Assembly: GCA_029263395.1 (NCBI GenBank)
Contig: JAJCXO010000221.1
Location: 1-64,000 of the forward strand
Direction: 5' to 3'
DNA from: Acidobacteriota bacterium
GTDB lineage: Bacteria > Acidobacteriota > Thermoanaerobaculia > Multivoradales > J023
Length of the DNA stretch: 64,000 bases
The translations under genes were made by a program, and so were the position numbers. Within the stretch, counting starts at the first letter, position 1. Every line of letters begins with the position of its first letter. The notes below the pieces were generated by a model that ran no database searches, had not been told where the DNA came from, and saw only the letters and a list, made by a program, of their open reading frames with translations. Positions 61,653-64,000 of this stretch are shown one piece after another.

Positions 61653-64000
61653 CTAGGCTTCCTGTGCTATCGGGGCTGGAACCGACTCTTCTTCGAGACC
61701 AAAGAGCTTCCGAACAAAGGTTTTTAAGTCCTCGAGAATCAGATAACCCACTGGCACGAAGATCAGAATCACGCCGGTTGCGAACAGGATGCCGAACGCC
61801 AACGAGATGGCCATCGGGATCAAGAATTGAGCCTGCAGGCTCTTTTCCAGCAACAAGGGTGTGAGGCCGGCAAAAGTGGTGAGTGAGGTCAAGACGATTG
61901 GTCGGAAGCGCTTTTCGCCGCCTTGACGGATGGCATCGAGGAGTGGGGTCCCCGAGCGATACGATCGGTTGATGAAGTCGACCAGCACCAAGCTGTCGTT
62001 GACTACCACACCGGTCAGCGCAACCATGCCAAAGACCGACAGGATTGCCAGATCGATGCCCATGAACAAGTGGCCGGCCACCGCACCGATGATGCCGAAC
62101 GGCACCGCACTCAAGACGATCAAGGGCTGAATATAAGATTTGAACGGCACCGCCAGCAGGGCGTAGATGAGGATCGTGGCCAACAAGAAACTCTGTTGCA
62201 GGCCCCCCAGGGTCTCCCGTTGTTGTTGCTGCTCGCCTTCGAGGGTGTAGGTCAGGCCCCGATAGTCGCCCATCAAGCGCGGCAAGTCGTCGCGCAAGAT
62301 AGTGGCCAAGATTTCGTTGGCGTTGGCCTGATCAAGATCGACGTCGGCGGTGACGTTGACCGTGCGTTTGCGGTCAGTACGTACGATTGTTGCGTAGCCG
62401 CGTCCGAGCTCCATTTCACCAGCGACAGAAAACGGCACCTCGTCGCCGGTTGGGGTTCTGATCCTCATCTGTTCCAGGCTGGCGAGAGACTGCCGCTCGC
62501 GTTCCGGGTAGCGCACCATGACTTTGACTTCATCGCGGCCACGTTGGATACGCTGCGCCTCTTCGCCATAAAAGGCTTGGCGAACTTGCCGGGCTAGGTC
62601 CGACAGCGAAATGCCCAGGGTTTCGGCCTGCGGCGTGACGGCTAGTTTGACCTCTTGTTTACCGGCACGGAATGAGTCCGAGATGTCTTCCACACCCGGG
62701 TATTGTGCCACTGCCAATTTCAGCTCTTCGGCGGCTTGCCGCAGTTGGTCGAGATCGGGGCCGGCGAGCTGAATGTTGATCGCCTCGCCAGCCGAGAACA
62801 ACGACGACACAAAAACCAACTCGACGGCATCTGGCACCGGTCCGGTCAGCTCTCGCCAACGACGGTTGAGATCCGAGGCTTTGACGGTGCGCTCTTCGGC
62901 GGGGGCAAGCTCGATGTTGATCTCACCGAGATGGGACGATGCGACACTGCTCTGAAACTGGAAACGACTCTGACGGCTGCGGAAGGGTTGGTCGCCGATG
63001 GTGGTCAGCATATGTCGAAACGCATCTGGCTCCCCGGCCTCGGTGAGCTGCGCTTCGAGCTCGCGAGCCCTGGCTTCGACTTCGGCGAGCACACGGGTAG
63101 TGGTCTCGACCGACGTACCCTGAGGCATAGTCAGGTAAGCGACCAGATTGTCCGCTTCAACCGGTGGGAAGAACGAGAATTTGACCCGTCCGCCAGCCAC
63201 CATCCCGACCGTCAACAGCAGAATCGACACGCCGATGGCGACGGTAACGTAACGCCATTCGAGAGCCGCGGCGAGGGTCGGTCGATAAACTCGCGAAATC
63301 ATCCACTCGAGCATTCCGACCGTAGGTCGTTGCAAACGTTCGGTGAGCGCCAGCAGCGGAGCCAGGGGCCGTGGTCGATGGTCGAGATGCTTGAGGTGAG
63401 CCGGCAAAATCAACAAGGCCTCGATCAGCGAGAACAGCAGAACACTAATCACGACCAGCGGGATATTGCGCACCACTTTGGCGGTGGTGCCGGTGACCAA
63501 CAGCAACGGACCGAAGGCTGCGACGGTGGTCAGAATCGAAAAAATGACCGGTACTGCCACTTCGCGGGTACCGTCGATCGCCGCGTCGAGTCCCTTCTTG
63601 CCCATCTGCAGATGGCGATAAATATTCTCGCCCACCACGATCGCGTCGTCGACCACAATTCCCAGCACAATAATGAATGCGAACAGCGAGATCATGTTGA
63701 TCGACAGGTCGAGGGGAGGCATCAGCCAGAAGGCACCGGTGAAGGACACCATGATGCCAACCGACACCCAGAAGGCGAGGCGCAGTCGTAAGAAGAGCGT
63801 CAAAACCAGCAGCACCAACAACAGCCCGGCGCGACCGTTCTTCATCAAAGTGTCGAGACGACTCTGCAACAGCACGGTGTCGTCTTGCCAAACGGTGAGG
63901 TTGATACCTTCCGGCATCCGCAAGCTGGCTTGCTCGATATAGGCCTTGGTCTTGGCGGCGACCTTGGTGACGTCTTGATCGCCGACGCGATAAACTTGCA
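61653..64000 (-). CDS. RND-family efflux permease, partial
   Basis: C-terminal about 780 residues of an AcrB/HAE-type inner-membrane pump. The gene continues past the window edge; the frame is open to base 64000. Visible: TM cluster with GIVVDDAIVVGENIYRHLQM (conserved Asp-Asp of TM4 for proton relay), docking and porter loops, a second TM half (AIIGAVAG-like GIIGAVAGHLFMGIDLAIL), and a C-terminal EESVPAPIAQEA. Its adaptor could be the AMIN-fused protein at 53358-55037 or another upstream of the window. Confidence 0.93.
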   Translation of the reverse strand, partial: QVYRVGDQDVTKVAAKTKAYIEQASLRMPEGINLTVWQDDTVLLQSRLDTLMKNGRAGLLLVLLVLTLFLRLRLAFWVSVGIMVSFTGAFWLMPPLDLSINMISLFAFIIVLGIVVDDAIVVGENIYRHLQMGKKGLDAAIDGTREVAVPVIFSILTTVAAFGPLLLVTGTTAKVVRNIPLVVISVLLFSLIEALLILPAHLKHLDHRPRPLAPLLALTERLQRPTVGMLEWMISRVYRPTLAAALEWRYVTVAIGVSILLLTVGMVAGGRVKFSFFPPVEADNLVAYLTMPQGTSVETTTRVLAEVEARARELEAQLTEAGEPDAFRHMLTTIGDQPFRSRQSRFQFQSSVASSHLGEINIELAPAEERTVKASDLNRRWRELTGPVPDAVELVFVSSLFSAGEAINIQLAGPDLDQLRQAAEELKLAVAQYPGVEDISDSFRAGKQEVKLAVTPQAETLGISLSDLARQVRQAFYGEEAQRIQRGRDEVKVMVRYPERERQSLASLEQMRIRTPTGDEVPFSVAGEMELGRGYATIVRTDRKRTVNVTADVDLDQANANEILATILRDDLPRLMGDYRGLTYTLEGEQQQQRETLGGLQQSFLLATILIYALLAVPFKSYIQPLIVLSAVPFGIIGAVAGHLFMGIDLAILSVFGMVALTGVVVNDSLVLVDFINRSYRSGTPLLDAIRQGGEKRFRPIVLTSLTTFAGLTPLLLEKSLQAQFLIPMAISLAFGILFATGVILIFVPVGYLILEDLKTFVRKLFGLEEESVPAPIAQEA

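Overview
The window is a piece of a GC-rich Gram-negative chromosome, most likely from Acidobacteriota (a Thermoanaerobaculia- or Holophagae-like lineage). This is an inference from gene content. It rests on a multihaem-type c cytochrome/TPR protein of the kind common in that phylum, a TIGR02999-type ECF sigma factor beside a Ser/Thr kinase with TPRs, MglA/MglB polarity proteins, a PilT-PilC-PilS-PilR block, a DUF4388 protein and several NtrC-family regulators. An outer-membrane lifestyle is supported by an RND pump, a periplasmic adaptor and many Sec signal peptides. No 16S rRNA is present, so the assignment is tentative.

Layout. 0-4 kb: sugar C-methyltransferase, class D beta-lactamase, SLC13/RCK permease. 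4-13 kb (minus strand): PcrA helicase, then a UDP-GlcNAc block (glmS, glmU, yvcK) running back through an HTH/TPR protein to mglA and mglB. 13-21 kb: diguanylate cyclase, ApbE-like protein, citrate synthase, MobA, cyclophilin, cold-shock protein, tRNA-Leu(GAG), secG, tpiA. 21-25 kb: a histidine kinase, an NtrC-family regulator and a secreted His/Asp-rich protein. Both the kinase/regulator operon and the secreted protein gene have sequences matching sigma-54 promoters, which gives a ZraPSR-like layout. 25-28.5 kb: terminator, REP-like elements, a 42-bp palindromic tandem array, an OmpR-type regulator with a 5'-shortened kinase, and a cytochrome c/TPR protein. 28.6-36.4 kb is an accessory region showing decay: an ABC ATPase with degenerate motifs, a broken MFS gene joined to a truncated MalT-like regulator, a frameshifted DUF3313 gene and two unfamiliar secreted proteins. 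36.4-47.5 kb: moeA, DUF4388, an FmdB-type zinc ribbon, two glycosyltransferases, pilR, pilS, pilC, pilT. 47.6-55 kb: ABC exporter, a second GT-C membrane protein, an FHA-AAA+ regulator, and an RND adaptor fused to an AMIN domain. 55-64 kb: ECF sigma factor, a 1000-residue Ser/Thr kinase-TPR protein, a secreted beta-rich protein, and the start of an RND permease that runs off the window.

A theme across the window is expansion of short (14-21 bp) imperfect tandem repeats. They occur in intergenic DNA and in frame inside genes, including the conserved catalytic domain of GlmU, and at one place they supply both a stop codon and the neighbouring start codon. Together with REP-like palindromes, these make up most of the sequence that genes do not explain.

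Limits: all calls were made by reading the sequence. No database search, structure prediction or alignment was run. Start sites were chosen from visible Shine-Dalgarno (SD) sequences and family N-termini.
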